This document shows positions 32,966 through 41,976 of a DNA stretch of 61,774 nt, piece by piece. The notes beneath the pieces were generated by a model. It had not been told where the DNA came from, did not search any database, and saw only the letters and a list, made by a program, of their open reading frames with translations. The translations under genes were made by a program, and so were the position numbers. Source of the DNA: Pseudomonas sp. GOM6 (GTDB lineage Bacteria; Pseudomonadota; Gammaproteobacteria; Pseudomonadales; Pseudomonadaceae); contig NZ_JARPUS010000021.1 of the NCBI RefSeq assembly GCF_029537485.1, forward strand, positions 1 to 61,774, in the 5' to 3' direction. The stretch's first letter is position 1; each line of letters starts with the position of its first letter.

Positions 32966-34282
32966 TCAATAGCGATACTGCTGGATCGCCTGTGGCAACG
33001 CCCAGACGCTCACTGCGCCGAGCAGCGCCAGGGTTGCCGGTAGGATCAGCCACCACACCCGCGCGCCCAGCGGTTGCATGGGGGCGCGACGTTGCAGCCA
33101 GGCCAGGCTGAGGGCGCAGACCATGCCCGCCAGCAGCGCGCCAGCGATGATGTCGGTCGGCCAGTGCACGCCCAGATACACCCGCGACAGGGCAATCGCC
33201 AGTGCCGGCAGGCTGGCCAGCAGCAACCAGGTCAGGCGTGTGCGCGCCGGTGCGCCGCGGCCGGCCAGCACGCCGAGGGCGAGGAAGCAGGCGAAGGCTG
33301 CCGAGCTATGCCCACTGGGCAGGCTGAAGGTATCCAGCGGCTGTAGCAGTACGTCGGGGCGGGCGCGGGCGAACAGTTGCTTGAGGCCACCATTGGCCAG
33401 CGCGGTGAGCAGCATGCAGCTGCAGACATACAGCGCCGCCTGAAAACGTCGCGCAACCACCAGCAGCAAGGTCAGCAGTACACCGGCCGCCAACTGCGTG
33501 TTGAAGTCGCCCATACCGGTAATCAGCAGGGCCAGGCTGTCCATGGCGGGCGCCCGCTGCTCCTGCACCAGGGCCAGCAGCCCCTGATCCAGTGCCTGCA
33601 GATGGCTGGCGCTGAGCAACAGGGCCAGCAGCAGCGCACCGCTCAGGCCGGCGGCCAGTAGTGTGGCCCAGCGCAGTTCGCGCAGGCTGCTGTGAATAAC
33701 CAGTACCAGCATCAGCGCCACGGCGCCGATTACCGCGCCAGCCTCGCTCCAGAAACCGTCCGGCAGTGGCAGGCGCAAGGCGGCGCCAGTCGCCCAGCCG
33801 GGCAGCAGGTAGGCGACAGACCAGCCGGCGGCGGCCAGCATGCTGACCAGCAGAAAACGCATGAATGGCATGTCGAGCATGCCGGCTACCAGCGGCAGCA
33901 TGGGTCGCAGCGGGCCGATAAAGCGCCCGACCAGCAGGCTGGCCACACCATAGCGCTCGAAGTAGCGTTCGGCGCCATTCAGCCAGCCAGGGTGTTTGCG
34001 CAGTGGCGCCAGGTTGCGAATACCCTGGTGGTAGCGCCTGCCCAGTCCGTAAGAGGCCAGGTCGCCGAGCAGGCCGCCGACATAGCCGAGCAACAGGGTC
34101 TGCCACAGTTCCAGAGCGCCGCTGCCGGCCAACACGCCGAGGCTGAACAGCACGACGGTGCCGGGAATCAGGAGGCCGACAATGGCCAGGCATTCGACGC
34201 AGGCCATGATCAACAATGTCAGGCCCAGCCAGTGCGGGTTGCTTTCCAGCCACAGGGTCAGGGTGTCGAACCAGTGGTTCAT
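32966..34282 (-). CDS. DedA-family and PAP2 phosphatase fusion membrane protein
   Basis: Starting at ATG 34282 (MNHWFDTLTLW), the 438-residue protein has an N-terminal DedA/SNARE-associated domain (GTVVLFSLGVLAGSG, GDLASYGLGRRY, ERYGVASLLVGRFIGPLRP, G-rich). The C-terminal half is a PAP2 phosphatase with KQLFARARPD, SLPSGHSSAAF and SRVYLGVHWPTDIIAG, the three phosphatase motifs. It probably handles lipid carriers, for example undecaprenyl pyrophosphate recycling. Its start overlaps the glycosylase stop by four bases. Confidence 0.9.
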   Translation of the reverse strand: MNHWFDTLTLWLESNPHWLGLTLLIMACVECLAIVGLLIPGTVVLFSLGVLAGSGALELWQTLLLGYVGGLLGDLASYGLGRRYHQGIRNLAPLRKHPGWLNGAERYFERYGVASLLVGRFIGPLRPMLPLVAGMLDMPFMRFLLVSMLAAAGWSVAYLLPGWATGAALRLPLPDGFWSEAGAVIGAVALMLVLVIHSSLRELRWATLLAAGLSGALLLALLLSASHLQALDQGLLALVQEQRAPAMDSLALLITGMGDFNTQLAAGVLLTLLLVVARRFQAALYVCSCMLLTALANGGLKQLFARARPDVLLQPLDTFSLPSGHSSAAFACFLALGVLAGRGAPARTRLTWLLLASLPALAIALSRVYLGVHWPTDIIAGALLAGMVCALSLAWLQRRAPMQPLGARVWWLILPATLALLGAVSVWALPQAIQQYRY

Positions 34283-34959
34283 ACGGGGAGTTCCTCGATA
34301 TTCAGCAGAACATAGTCGCGGCCTTCGACCTGGCCTCGGCGCAGCGGATTGCGCGTGCACTGACGGCTGTAGGCGGCATCGACAAAACGGTAGGGCAGGT
34401 GCTCGTCGCGCCCGCGGGGGATGCCCAGGCGTGCGCATTGGATGATCTGTCGGGGGCGTTCGCCAATGTCCTCGACGAACAGACGTTGCGGGTCGAAGCG
34501 CTGGCCGTCCCACTCCGGCACCTTGAGGCCCAGGGCCTTGCACAGCAGCGTCTGCCCGGCACACAGTCGCTCGGTGGGGCGCAGGTTGCCGTTGGCCGCT
34601 GGGTTGTTGGCGTGCATGCGCTGCAGGGCATCCGCGGCACAGTGTTCGTCCAGCCAGGGCATGGCCGACTTGATCAGCACCGCATTGCCCGGACCCTGCG
34701 CGCTGAAGTTGAGCGAGTCACCGCCGCGGGCGTAGTACATATAGATGTGGCCGCCGTCGAGGAATAGCGCCCTGCGCTTCTCGGTATAGCCAAGCGAGGC
34801 ATGGCTACCTTTGTCGGTCAGGTAATAAGCCTCGGTTTCGATAATTCGAGCGGCCAGCCAGTGCCCTTGGTGGCAATGGCGGATCACTTTGCCCAACAGG
34901 CCGCGAGCCAGAGTCTGTGCGTCGCGGTCGAAGAAGCTGTCTGGTAGGGGCGCAGGCAT
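34279..34959 (-). CDS. Alkyladenine (3-methyladenine) DNA glycosylase, Aag/MPG family
   Basis: The 226-residue enzyme removes alkylated purines. It begins PLPDSFFDRDAQTLARGLLGK and has the catalytic Glu region ARIIETEAYYL, plus HIYMYYARGGDSLNFSAQGPG. It is the eukaryotic-type MPG fold, distinct from the AlkA-type gene at 46555. The stop overlaps the DedA-PAP2 gene, so the two are co-translated, although functionally unrelated. Confidence 0.92.
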   Translation of the reverse strand: MPAPLPDSFFDRDAQTLARGLLGKVIRHCHQGHWLAARIIETEAYYLTDKGSHASLGYTEKRRALFLDGGHIYMYYARGGDSLNFSAQGPGNAVLIKSAMPWLDEHCAADALQRMHANNPAANGNLRPTERLCAGQTLLCKALGLKVPEWDGQRFDPQRLFVEDIGERPRQIIQCARLGIPRGRDEHLPYRFVDAAYSRQCTRNPLRRGQVEGRDYVLLNIEELPV

Positions 34960-35122
34960 GGGGGCGTCCGGTCGGCCTGGAAACGGGGCGATCTTATCAA
35001 TGTCAGGCTGAATTCTGGCTGAACGACCGGGATTGCTTGCCGTCTGCCCGGCAATGCTGTGCGTGGCGGGGCGCGCCCGCTATAATCAGCCCCTTTTTCC
35101 AGCTGCCAGGCCATCACCAACC

Positions 35123-36388
35123 ATGACCGAGTCCGTACTCGACTATATGACCCGCCTGGGCCGCGCCGCGCGTGAGGCCTCGCGGGTGCTCGCCCGTGCC
35201 AGCACCGCGCAGAAGAACCGCGCCCTGCAGGCCGCCGCCAACGCCCTCGACGCTGCCCGCGCCGAACTGACCGCCGCCAACGAGCTTGACCTGGCAGCCG
35301 CGCGCGCCAATGGCCTGGAGCCGGCCATGGTTGACCGCCTGGCGCTGACCCCGGCGGTGATCGACTCGATGATCGAAGGCCTGCGCCAGGTCGCTACCCT
35401 GCCGGACCCGATCGGCGAGATCCGTGACATGCGCTTCCTGCCGTCCGGCATCCAGGTCGGCAAGATGCGCGTGCCGCTGGGTGTGATCGGTATCATCTAC
35501 GAGTCGCGGCCGAACGTGACCATCGACGCCGCCAGCCTGTGCCTGAAGTCCGGCAATGCCACCATCCTGCGCGGCGGCTCCGAGGCCATTCACTCCAACC
35601 AGGCCATCGCCCGCTGCATCCAGCTCGGCCTGGCCGAGGCCGGCCTGCCAGCCAGTGCCGTGCAGGTGGTGGAAACCACCGACCGTGCCGCCGTTGGCGC
35701 GCTGATCAGCATGCCGGAGTTCGTCGACGTCATCGTGCCGCGCGGCGGCAAGGGCCTGATCGAACGCATCAGCCGCGACGCCAAGGTGCCGGTGATCAAG
35801 CATCTGGATGGCGTCTGCCATGTCTATGTCGACGTCGCTGCCGATCTCGACAAGGCCATTCGCGTCTGTGACAACGCCAAGACCCAGCGCTACTCGCCGT
35901 GCAACGCCATGGAAACCCTGCTGGTGCACGAGGCCATCGCCGCCCGTGTGCTGCCGCCGCTGGCCGCCATTTACCGCGACAAGGGCGTGGAGTTGCGTGG
36001 CGATGCCGCCACCCGCGCGCTGCTCGGCAGCGATGTGCTGGAAGCGAGCGAGGATGATTGGTACGCCGAGTACAACGCGCCGATCCTGGCGATTCGCATC
36101 GTCGACTCGCTGGACGCGGCCATCGCCCACATCAACACCTACGGCTCGCAACACACCGACGCGATCATCACCGAGAACTTCAGTGATGCGCGGCGTTTCC
36201 TCACCGAAGTGGATTCCGCCTCGGTGATGGTCAATGCTTCGACCCGTTTCGCCGATGGCTTCGAGTACGGCCTGGGCGCGGAGATCGGCATTTCCACCGA
36301 CAAGCTGCATGCACGTGGTCCGGTCGGCCTGGAAGGCCTGACCAGCGAGAAGTACGTGGTGTTCGGCGACGGGCACATTCGTACCTGA
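35123..36388 (+). CDS. proA: Gamma-glutamyl phosphate reductase
   Basis: The 421-residue enzyme reduces gamma-glutamyl phosphate to glutamate semialdehyde in proline synthesis, using NADPH. Motifs include PLGVIGIIYESRPNVTIDAA and the catalytic Cys in RYSPCNAMETLLVH. I choose ATG 35123 (MTESVLDYM); the longer frame has no homology. It heads a plus-strand block and overlaps nadD by one base (TGATG). Confidence 0.96.
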   Translation: MTESVLDYMTRLGRAAREASRVLARASTAQKNRALQAAANALDAARAELTAANELDLAAARANGLEPAMVDRLALTPAVIDSMIEGLRQVATLPDPIGEIRDMRFLPSGIQVGKMRVPLGVIGIIYESRPNVTIDAASLCLKSGNATILRGGSEAIHSNQAIARCIQLGLAEAGLPASAVQVVETTDRAAVGALISMPEFVDVIVPRGGKGLIERISRDAKVPVIKHLDGVCHVYVDVAADLDKAIRVCDNAKTQRYSPCNAMETLLVHEAIAARVLPPLAAIYRDKGVELRGDAATRALLGSDVLEASEDDWYAEYNAPILAIRIVDSLDAAIAHINTYGSQHTDAIITENFSDARRFLTEVDSASVMVNASTRFADGFEYGLGAEIGISTDKLHARGPVGLEGLTSEKYVVFGDGHIRT

Positions 36389-37038
36389 TGGCGCGACGCA
36401 TTGGGATCCTGGGCGGCACCTTTAATCCGGTGCATATCGGGCATCTGCGCGCGGCGCTGGAAGTGGCCGAGTACATGGGGTTGGACGAGCTGCGGTTGAT
36501 CCCCAGCGCACGTCCGCCGCATCGTGAGGCACCGCTGGTCTCGGCCGAGCAGCGTCTGGCCATGGTTGAGCTGGCAGTGGCCGGCGAAGTGCAGCTGCGG
36601 GTCGATGACCGTGAACTGCAGCGTGACAAGCCGTCATTCACCTACGACACCCTGGAGTCGGTGCGGGGTGAACTGTCGACAGAGGATCAGCTGTTTCTCC
36701 TGCTGGGCTGGGATGCCTTCTGCGGTTTGCCCAGCTGGTATCGCTGGCAGGAACTGCTGGAGCATTGCCACATCCTGGTGCTGCAACGGCCGGATGCCGA
36801 TAGCGAGCCGCCCGAGGCGTTGCGAGACCTGTTGGCGGCGCGTAGCGAGAACGATCCGCTGAGTCTGGCCGGGCCTGGCGGGCAGATCAGCTTTATCTGG
36901 CAGACGCCGCTGGCGGTGTCTGCCACCCAGGTTCGCCAGTTGCTGGCGCAAGGGCGTTCGGTGCGTTATCTGGTGCCCGACGCCGTGCTGGCCTATATCC
37001 AAGCTCAGGGACTGTACTCTGGGCAAACCGATTCATGA
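36388..37038 (+). CDS. nadD: Nicotinate-nucleotide adenylyltransferase
   Basis: The 216-residue enzyme transfers AMP to nicotinate mononucleotide in NAD synthesis. It has the nucleotidyltransferase motifs GGTFNPVHIGHL (HxGH) and VSATQVRQLLAQG near the C-terminus. Its ATG overlaps the proA stop; rsfS follows after 7 bp. Confidence 0.95.
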   Translation: MARRIGILGGTFNPVHIGHLRAALEVAEYMGLDELRLIPSARPPHREAPLVSAEQRLAMVELAVAGEVQLRVDDRELQRDKPSFTYDTLESVRGELSTEDQLFLLLGWDAFCGLPSWYRWQELLEHCHILVLQRPDADSEPPEALRDLLAARSENDPLSLAGPGGQISFIWQTPLAVSATQVRQLLAQGRSVRYLVPDAVLAYIQAQGLYSGQTDS

Positions 37039-37045
37039 GGTAACG

Positions 37046-37405
37046 ATGCAAAACGAAGAACTGGTCAAGGTCGCCGTGGCGGCCCTGGAAGACATGAAAG
37101 GTGCCGACATCACCACCATCGATGTACGCGGCAAGACCAGCGTCACCGATTTCATGGTGATCGCCAGCGGTACCTCCAGCCGTCACGTCAAATCGATGGC
37201 CAACGAAGTGCTGGAGAAGGTCAAGGAGCAGGGTGTGCGCCCGATCGGCAGCGAAGGTCTGGACGGCGGCGAGTGGGCCCTGCTCGACCTGGGCGACGTC
37301 GTGGTGCACGTGATGCAGGTTGCCACCCGCCAGTTCTACGATCTGGAGCGTCTGTGGCAGGGCGCCGAGCAGAGCCGTGCGCAGCACCAGGATCAGCCGG
37401 AATAA
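37046..37405 (+). CDS. rsfS: Ribosome silencing factor RsfS
   Basis: The 119-residue protein of the Iojap family binds L14 and blocks 30S-50S joining on nutrient limitation. It has DVRGKTSVTDFMVIASGTSSRH and WALLDLGDVVVHVM typical of the family. It starts behind GAGGTAACG and is followed 9 bp later by rlmH. Confidence 0.95.
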   Translation: MQNEELVKVAVAALEDMKGADITTIDVRGKTSVTDFMVIASGTSSRHVKSMANEVLEKVKEQGVRPIGSEGLDGGEWALLDLGDVVVHVMQVATRQFYDLERLWQGAEQSRAQHQDQPE

Positions 37406-37414
37406 GCGTCTGAC

Positions 37415-37882
37415 GTGCGTATCAAGCTAATCGCTGTTGGCTCGCGCATGCCGCGCTGGGTGGAAGATGGCTGGCAGGAGTATGCCAAGCGTCTGCCATC
37501 GGAGTTGCCGCTTGAGTTGGTCGAGATTCCGCTGACTACCCGTGGCAAGAACGCCGATGTGGCCCGCCTGATTCGTCAGGAGGGCGAGGCCATGCTGAGC
37601 AAGGTGCAGCCCGGGGAACGTATCGTCACTCTGGAAGTCCATGGCAAACCCTGGAGCACCGAGCAGCTGGCGGCCGAACTGGAGCGCTGGCGCCTGGATG
37701 CGCGTAACGTCAACCTCATGGTCGGTGGCCCGGAAGGGCTGGCGCCGGAGGTTTGTGCGCGTAGCGAGCAGCGCTGGTCGCTGTCGCCGCTGACCTTGCC
37801 CCATCCGCTGGTGCGCATCCTCATCGGTGAGCAGATCTACCGTGCCTGGACCGTGCTGTCCGGCCATCCGTACCACAAATAA
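37415..37882 (+). CDS. rlmH: 23S rRNA (pseudouridine1915-N3)-methyltransferase RlmH
   Basis: The 155-residue SPOUT methyltransferase begins with GTG (MRIKLIAVGSRMP). The SAM knot residues LMVGGPEGL and the C-terminal QIYRAWTVLSGHPYHK, which contacts rRNA, are intact. The GTG is in the right place relative to the family start and follows the rsfS stop by 9 bp. Confidence 0.96.
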   Translation: MRIKLIAVGSRMPRWVEDGWQEYAKRLPSELPLELVEIPLTTRGKNADVARLIRQEGEAMLSKVQPGERIVTLEVHGKPWSTEQLAAELERWRLDARNVNLMVGGPEGLAPEVCARSEQRWSLSPLTLPHPLVRILIGEQIYRAWTVLSGHPYHK

Positions 37883-37892
37883 GCAGTCGTCG

Positions 37893-39818
37893 ATGCCGCA
37901 GCCCATACGCCTGAAAGACCACGAGAGGGACGCCCGCCAGGTGCGCCGTCGCGTCTTCGTTGGCGGGGCCGTGGTGCTGTTGCTGACGATGGTGCTGGTG
38001 GCGCGGATGTACTACCTGCAAGTGATCCAGTACGAGCACCATTCGACCCTGGCGGAAAACAACCGCATCCATGTACAGCCGATTCCGCCGACTCGCGGGC
38101 TGATCTTCGACCGCAATGGGGTGATCATCGCCGATAACCGTCCCAGCTTCAGCCTGACCCTGACGCGTGAGCGTGCGGGTGACTGGCGCCAGGTGCTGGA
38201 TGTGGTGGTCGAGGTGCTGGAGCTGACGCCGGACGATCGCGCCCTGTTCGAGAAGCGCATGCTGCAGGGGCGTCGTCCCTTCGAACCGGTGCCGGTGCTG
38301 TTTGAGCTGTCCGAGGAGCAGATTGCCCGTATCGCGGTGAACCAGTTCCGCCTGCCTGGCGTCGAGGTGGCGGCTCAGCTGGTGCGGCACTATCCGCAGA
38401 AGGATCATTTCGCCCACTCGGTGGGTTATGTGGGGCGAATCAACGAGCAGGAGCTCAAGAAACTTGACCCGATCAATTACAGCGGCACTCACCATATCGG
38501 CAAGACCGGTATCGAGCGGTTCTACGAGCCGCTGCTGCATGGCCAGGTCGGTTATGAGGAAGTCGAGACCAACGCTCGCGGGCGCGTGCTGCGTGTGCTC
38601 AAACGCACGGATCCGCTGCCGGGCAAGGATCTGACCCTGACGCTCGACGCCAAGCTGCAGGAGGCCGCCGAGCTGGCACTGGCGGGCCGACGCGGCGCCG
38701 TGGTGGCGATCGAACCCGCCACTGGCGAGGTGCTGGCAATGGTCAGCCAGCCCAGCTTCGACCCCAACCCGTTCGTTACCGGCATCAGCTTCAAGGCTTA
38801 TGCCGAGCTGCGCGACTCCATTGACCGGCCTCTGTATAACCGCGTACTGCGGGGGCTGTATCCTCCGGGCTCGACCATCAAGCCCATGGTGGCGGTGGCC
38901 GGTCTGGATGCCGGGGTGGTGACGCCGCAGAGCCGGGTCTACGATCCGGGCTTCTATCAGTTGCCCGGCCACACCCACAAGTACCGCAACTGGAACCGCA
39001 GCGGTGACGGCTCGGTGAACCTGGAGTTCGCCATCATGCGCTCCAACGACACCTACTTTTACGATCTGGCCCACAAGATGGGTATCGATCGCATGCATGA
39101 CTATATGACCCGCTTCGGCCTTGGCCAGCGTGTGTCTTTGGACATGTTCGAGGAAACCGCCGGCCTGATGCCGTCGCGCGAGTGGAAGCGCGCCCGCTAT
39201 CGCCAGGCCTGGTATCCGGGGGAGACGCTGATCCTCGGGATTGGCCAGGGCTATATGCAGGCCACGCCCCTGCAGCTGGCGCAGGCGACCGCATTGATGG
39301 CCACCCGTGGCAAGTGGATTCGCCCGCACCTGCTGCGCAGCGCCGAAGGGCGCAACGCGCAGCAGCTGATGGATGCCGGCATGATCGACAAGGTCGAGAC
39401 GCCTCCGGATATCAAGCTGCGTGACGACAAGTTCTGGGATTACGGCCGCCTCGGCATGGAGGCGGTGATGCACGCTCCGCGCGGCACTGCGGCCAAGGTG
39501 GGGGCCACGGCGGTTTACCGTATCGCCGGCAAGAGTGGCACGGCGCAAGTGGTGGCGATCAAGCAGGGTGAGAAGTACGACCGCAACAAGGTCGCAGAAC
39601 GCCATCGCGACCACGCCCTGTTCGTCGCTTTTGCCCCGGCTGAGGCGCCGAAGATTGCTGTGGCGGTGATGGTGGAGAATGGTGAGTCCGGTTCCGGCGT
39701 GGCTGCTCCTGTGGTCAAGCAAGTGATGGATGCCTGGCTGCTGGGCGAGGATGGCCAGCTCAAACCCGAGTTTCGCCCGCCACAGGTGACGTCAGAAGAG
39801 GCCCGCGTACAGCCATGA
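37893..39818 (+). CDS. mrdA: Peptidoglycan transpeptidase PBP2 (cell elongation)
   Basis: The 641-residue protein has an N-terminal membrane anchor (about residues 20-42), the PBP dimerisation domain, and the transpeptidase domain with PPGSTIKPM (nucleophile Ser about 327), MRSND and AGKSGTAQ. It works with RodA in lateral wall synthesis. I start at ATG 37893 (MPQPIRLKDHERDARQV). Its stop overlaps rodA. Confidence 0.95.
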   Translation: MPQPIRLKDHERDARQVRRRVFVGGAVVLLLTMVLVARMYYLQVIQYEHHSTLAENNRIHVQPIPPTRGLIFDRNGVIIADNRPSFSLTLTRERAGDWRQVLDVVVEVLELTPDDRALFEKRMLQGRRPFEPVPVLFELSEEQIARIAVNQFRLPGVEVAAQLVRHYPQKDHFAHSVGYVGRINEQELKKLDPINYSGTHHIGKTGIERFYEPLLHGQVGYEEVETNARGRVLRVLKRTDPLPGKDLTLTLDAKLQEAAELALAGRRGAVVAIEPATGEVLAMVSQPSFDPNPFVTGISFKAYAELRDSIDRPLYNRVLRGLYPPGSTIKPMVAVAGLDAGVVTPQSRVYDPGFYQLPGHTHKYRNWNRSGDGSVNLEFAIMRSNDTYFYDLAHKMGIDRMHDYMTRFGLGQRVSLDMFEETAGLMPSREWKRARYRQAWYPGETLILGIGQGYMQATPLQLAQATALMATRGKWIRPHLLRSAEGRNAQQLMDAGMIDKVETPPDIKLRDDKFWDYGRLGMEAVMHAPRGTAAKVGATAVYRIAGKSGTAQVVAIKQGEKYDRNKVAERHRDHALFVAFAPAEAPKIAVAVMVENGESGSGVAAPVVKQVMDAWLLGEDGQLKPEFRPPQVTSEEARVQP

Positions 39819-40963
39819 AGCGCCAGGAGTTCGACCGCAGCATTTCTGACGAGGACGTGTTCAAGCGTCGCGCTACGTTGCTGCAACGGCTGCACATCGA
39901 TGGCTGGCTGCTACTGATCCTGCTGGCGCTGTGCGCCGGCAGTTTGTTCGTGTTGTATTCGGCCAGCGGCAAGAACTGGGACTTGGTGATCAAGCAGGGC
40001 ACATCCTTTGGCATAGGCCTGGTCGCTGCACTGTTCATCGCTCAGTTCGAACCGCGCTTCATGGCGCGCTGGGTCCCGCTGGCCTATATCGGTGGCGTTG
40101 GTTTGCTGATGGTGGTCGAAGTGATGGGCCATACCGCCATGGGTGCGACGCGCTGGATCAACATCCCTGGGGTGATCCGTTTCCAGCCTTCGGAGTTCAT
40201 GAAGATCATCATGCCGGCGACCATCGCCTGGTACCTGGCCCGGCACAATCTGCCGCCCAAGTTCAAACACATCGTCATCAGCCTGGCGCTGATCGGAGTT
40301 CCCTTCGTACTGGTCCTCAAGCAGCCGGACCTCGGTACCTCGCTGCTGATCCTTGCCTCGGGAGCCTTCGTGCTGTTCATGGCGGGTCTGCAGTGGCGCT
40401 GGATCATCGGCGCCGCCGCTGCCGTGGTGCCTATTGCCATCGCCATGTGGTTCTTCGTGCTGCACCAGTATCAGAAACAGCGTGTTCTGACCTTCCTCAA
40501 CCCGGAGAGCGATCCTCTGGGCACCGGCTGGAACATCATCCAGTCCAAGGCGGCTATCGGTTCGGGCGGTGTATTTGGCAAGGGCTGGTTACTGGGTACC
40601 CAGTCGCACCTGGATTTTTTGCCGGAAAGCCATACGGACTTTATCATTGCCGTGCTGAGCGAAGAGTTCGGTATGGTGGGCGTGTGCATCCTGCTGTTGG
40701 TCTACCTGCTGCTGATTGCGCGCGGCCTGGTGATCACGGCCAATGCACAAACACTGTTCGGCAAGTTATTGGCCGGCAGCCTGACCATGACCTTCTTCGT
40801 TTATGTATTCGTTAACATCGGCATGGTCAGTGGCCTGTTGCCGGTAGTGGGGGTGCCCCTGCCCTTCATTAGCTATGGCGGAACCCATCTGGTGACGCTG
40901 TTGTCTGGGTTTGGGGTTTTGATGGCGATTCAAACGCACCGCAAGTGGATCGCCAAGTCATGA
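39815..40963 (+). CDS. rodA: Peptidoglycan glycosyltransferase RodA
   Basis: The 382-residue SEDS-family polymerase has about ten membrane segments and the motifs FGIGLVAALFIAQFEPRFMAR, FQPSEFMKI, KQPDLGTSLLI, FLPESHTDFI and VGVPLPFISYGGTHL. It polymerises lipid II in partnership with PBP2. Overlaps mrdA and mltB, each by four bases. Confidence 0.96.
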   Translation: MKRQEFDRSISDEDVFKRRATLLQRLHIDGWLLLILLALCAGSLFVLYSASGKNWDLVIKQGTSFGIGLVAALFIAQFEPRFMARWVPLAYIGGVGLLMVVEVMGHTAMGATRWINIPGVIRFQPSEFMKIIMPATIAWYLARHNLPPKFKHIVISLALIGVPFVLVLKQPDLGTSLLILASGAFVLFMAGLQWRWIIGAAAAVVPIAIAMWFFVLHQYQKQRVLTFLNPESDPLGTGWNIIQSKAAIGSGGVFGKGWLLGTQSHLDFLPESHTDFIIAVLSEEFGMVGVCILLLVYLLLIARGLVITANAQTLFGKLLAGSLTMTFFVYVFVNIGMVSGLLPVVGVPLPFISYGGTHLVTLLSGFGVLMAIQTHRKWIAKS

Positions 40964-41976
40964 CAAGAGTGCAGAATTTGAATCAAGCAATGCGTAGCTG
41001 GGGCGTGGCCATGATGGCGCTGTTCGGCATGGCCGGGCAGGTGCAGGCCGCCGGGGAATACCAGGGCTCGGCGCAGGTGGCCGAGTTCGTGGCTGAGATG
41101 ACTCGCGACCATGGTTTTGCCAGTGAGCAACTGACGGCGCTGTTCGATCAGGTCGAGCGCAAGCAGGCGATTCTCGACGCGATCTCCCGGCCGGCGGAGA
41201 AGGTGAAGCCGTGGAAGGACTATCGGCCGATCTTCATCACCGAAGCGCGCATCAGCAAGGGCGTGGACTTCTGGAGTCAGAATGCCGAGGCCCTGGCCCG
41301 TGCCGAGCAGGAATACGGCGTACCGGCGCAGATTATCGTCGCCATCATCGGCGTGGAAACCTTCTACGGTGGTAATACCGGGAGTTGGCGCGTGCTCGAT
41401 GCGCTCTCGACCCTGTGCTTCGATTACCCGCCGCGCGCCGAATTCTTTTGCCAGCAGTTGCGTGAATTCCTCCTCCTGACCCGTGAGCAGCAGGTCGAGC
41501 CGCTCAGTCGCACAGGTTCCTATGCTGGTGCCATGGGGCTGCCGCAATTCATGCCGGGCAGTTACCGCGCCTACGCCGTCGATTTCGATGGTGATGGCCA
41601 TATCAATATCTGGAGCAACCCGACCGACGCCATCGGCAGTGTGGCCAGTTATTTCAAACGCCACGGTTGGGCGACCGGCGAGCCGGTGGTCAGCCGCGCC
41701 CAGGTCAAGGGCGAGCAGGCCAAGGAGGGGCTGACTCCGGGTCTTGACCCGGTGAAAAATGTCGGCGAACTGCGCGCCCTCGGCTGGACCAGCAGCGACG
41801 TACTGCGTGACGATATCCCGGTGACAGCCTTCCGCTTTGACGGCGCCGAGGGTGAGGAGTACTGGATGGGCCTGCCGAATTTCTACGTGATTACCCGCTA
41901 CAACCGCAGCACCATGTACTCCATGGCGGTGTACCAGTTGTCCAACGAGCTGTTGGCGCGCCGGAGCAAGCAATGA
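40960..41976 (+). CDS. mltB: Membrane-bound lytic transglycosylase B (SltB1/MltB)
   Basis: I start at ATG 40960, which overlaps the rodA stop (ATGA), giving 338 residues; a further in-frame Met at 40990 opens a cleaner signal peptide. No lipobox is obvious, so the protein may be soluble periplasmic, as reported for Pseudomonas SltB1. Catalytic Glu133 lies in IIGVETFYGG. FMPGSYRAYAVDFDGDGHIN is the EF-hand-like calcium loop of Slt35. It cleaves peptidoglycan to 1,6-anhydro products. Confidence 0.92.
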   Translation: MTRVQNLNQAMRSWGVAMMALFGMAGQVQAAGEYQGSAQVAEFVAEMTRDHGFASEQLTALFDQVERKQAILDAISRPAEKVKPWKDYRPIFITEARISKGVDFWSQNAEALARAEQEYGVPAQIIVAIIGVETFYGGNTGSWRVLDALSTLCFDYPPRAEFFCQQLREFLLLTREQQVEPLSRTGSYAGAMGLPQFMPGSYRAYAVDFDGDGHINIWSNPTDAIGSVASYFKRHGWATGEPVVSRAQVKGEQAKEGLTPGLDPVKNVGELRALGWTSSDVLRDDIPVTAFRFDGAEGEEYWMGLPNFYVITRYNRSTMYSMAVYQLSNELLARRSKQ

